Notes under the pieces: model-generated
Told to the model about the DNA's origin: nothing
Database searches by the model: none
Seen by the model: the letters and a program-made list of their open reading frames with translations, nothing else
Translations under genes and position numbers: made by a program
DNA from: an uncultured Clostridia bacterium
Lineage (GTDB): Bacteria; Bacillota; Clostridia; Lachnospirales; Anaerotignaceae
Assembly: GCA_944381455.1 (NCBI GenBank)
Contig: CALWLF010000018.1
Location: 1 to 40,264 of the forward strand
Length of the DNA: 40,264 bases
Direction: 5' to 3'
In this document: positions 39,462 through 40,264 of the stretch, one piece after another
Numbering within the stretch: the first letter of the stretch is position 1
How the letters are laid out: each line of letters begins with the position of its first letter

Positions 39462-39995
39462 TTGGATATCGGAGCAAAAATCAAGCAATTGCGCAGCCAG
39501 AAGGACTTGACACTGGAAGAGCTGGCCAGCCGCTGCGAGCTGACCAAGGGCTTTCTTTCTCAGCTGGAGCGAAATCTCACATCCCCTTCCATTGCCACCC
39601 TCAACGATATTTTGGAGGCGCTGGGCACCAGTCTTTCGGAATTTTTCCGGGAGGACAAAGACGAGAAGGTGGTATTTGAAAAGGACGACTTTTTTGTGGA
39701 CGAAAAGGAAGAATACACCATCCACTGGATTGTGCCCAACTCCCAAAAAAATGAGATGGAGCCGGTGTTGATTGAACTGCCGCCGGGCCAAAGCACCTTT
39801 GAAGTGGCCCCCCACGATGGAGAGGAGTTTGGCTTTGTGCTGGAAGGACGGGTGACGCTGCACGATGGGGAGAAGGAATATGCCGTAAAAAAGGGCGAAA
39901 CCTTTTACCTGCACGGAAAAAACTTCCATCTGCTGCGCAACGATAAAAAAACGACGGCAAAACTCATCTGGGTATCGACGCCGCCATTATTTTAA
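39462..39995 (+). CDS. XRE-family regulator with C-terminal cupin domain
   Basis: A 177-residue transcription factor. The N-terminal helix-turn-helix is IGAKIKQLRSQKDLTLEELA, then SRCELTKGFLSQLERNLTSP (about 21-40). The C-terminal cupin (about 105-175) has FEVAPHDGEEFGFVLEGRVT and GETFYLHGKNFHLLRN, a likely small-ligand pocket. The start is TTG 39462 (giving MDIGAKI, as in relatives), 8 bases after AAAGGAG; TTG 39459 is also possible. A PotA-like gene follows after 15 bases. In Bacillota this arrangement usually means control of the spermidine/putrescine transporter, with polyamine as probable ligand (inference). Confidence 0.92.
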   Translation: MDIGAKIKQLRSQKDLTLEELASRCELTKGFLSQLERNLTSPSIATLNDILEALGTSLSEFFREDKDEKVVFEKDDFFVDEKEEYTIHWIVPNSQKNEMEPVLIELPPGQSTFEVAPHDGEEFGFVLEGRVTLHDGEKEYAVKKGETFYLHGKNFHLLRNDKKTTAKLIWVSTPPLF

Positions 39996-40010
39996 ACCGG
40001 GGAGGACGCC

Positions 40011-40264
40011 ATGAAAAAGCTGATTCAGTTTAAAAACATTGTCAAAGAATTTGACGGACAGCTGGTGCTTAAAGGCATCAATTTAGATATTTACGAAAAC
40101 GAATTTGTGACGCTGCTGGGCCCTTCCGGCTGCGGAAAGACCACACTGCTGCGGATTTTGGGCGGGTTTTTAAGCCCCAACCAAGGCGAGGTGCTTTTTG
40201 ACGGGGAAGAAATCAGCAACCTTCCGCCTTATAAACGGGAAATTAACACCGTGTTTCAAAAATA
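40011..40264 (+). CDS. potA: PotA-like polyamine ABC transporter ATPase, 3'-truncated
   Basis: The first 84 residues of an ABC ATPase cut off by the window end. It starts at ATG 40011, behind GGGGAGGAC. Visible parts are the N-terminal strand [20 protein letters not shown], the Walker A motif [16 protein letters not shown] (about 37-52) and the Q-loop beginning VFQK. The segment [20 protein letters not shown] is typical of PotA and related spermidine/putrescine importers. Placement after an XRE-cupin gene supports that. Other substrates of this ATPase family cannot be excluded. Confidence 0.85.
   Translation, partial: MKKLIQFKNIVKEFDGQLVLKGINLDIYENEFVTLLGPSGCGKTTLLRILGGFLSPNQGEVLFDGEEISNLPPYKREINTVFQK

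Noticed and set aside
1..40264. CRISPR arrays, insertion sequences, prophage, tRNA or rRNA genes
   Set aside because: No repeat-spacer pattern, transposase or integrase motif, cloverleaf or rRNA sequence was seen on either strand.

Overview
The window looks like one contiguous piece of a low-to-mid GC Bacillota chromosome, probably an anaerobic Clostridia member (Lachnospirales or a relative is my best guess). Reasons: MurE carries the DNPR motif of meso-diaminopimelate ligases; tyrS has a tyrosyl T-box leader; MecA, YerC, SfsA, PepT and YpsC are present; a TlpA / CD1871A-type CXXC peptide / polyferredoxin operon is typical of anaerobic clostridia; strong AGGAGG-type ribosome sites, GTG/TTG starts and U-tailed intrinsic terminators are everywhere. 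I saw no rRNA, tRNA, insertion sequence, phage gene or CRISPR array, and codon use looks even throughout.

Layout. 1-6136: the 3' part of a division and cell wall cluster, murE (cut by the window edge)-murF-mraY-murD-ftsW, closed by a strong terminator instead of continuing into murG/murC/ftsQ. 6343-8776: an HtrA-like membrane protease and a secreted SIMPL-domain protein, each followed by a terminator. 9088-11211: a TetR-type regulator and a radical SAM enzyme of unknown substrate. 11270-16640: a DJ-1/PfpI protein, purine nucleoside phosphorylase, and the leftward group tyrS (with T-box), pepT and a PflX-like radical SAM protein. 16744-20189: a small zinc-ribbon protein, YerC, the rRNA methylase YpsC, a D-2-hydroxyacid dehydrogenase and a GNAT acetyltransferase. 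20427-21647 (leftward): sfsA and a small basic protein with a 200-nt leader, a terminator in that leader and a probable AUU start. 21819-24705: an unknown protein with a His/Cys-rich tail, a glyoxalase-like protein and an asparaginase-like protein. 24787-28172: a DUF4397 protein, mecA and a large unknown membrane protein.

28280-30422 (leftward) is a redox operon: thioredoxin-like lipoprotein, a 45-residue CXXC peptide and a membrane polyferredoxin. 30655-34561 holds a two-gene UxaA-type dehydratase, a PdxA-family dehydrogenase and a PLP aminotransferase, which may handle a hydroxy- or sugar acid. 34693-39112 has a MATE transporter, an HD-domain protein, an ABC-F ATPase and a HAD phosphatase. 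The right edge carries an XRE-cupin regulator followed by the start of a PotA-like polyamine transporter ATPase.

Most of the window is housekeeping. The points most worth a second look are the leader-controlled, AUU-start small protein at 20427-20905, the His/Cys-tailed protein at 21819-23327, the TetR/radical SAM pair, the redox operon with its tiny CXXC peptide, the Asp-to-Glu change in the HtrA triad, and the habit of placing the -35 box of one gene on the stop codon of the previous one.
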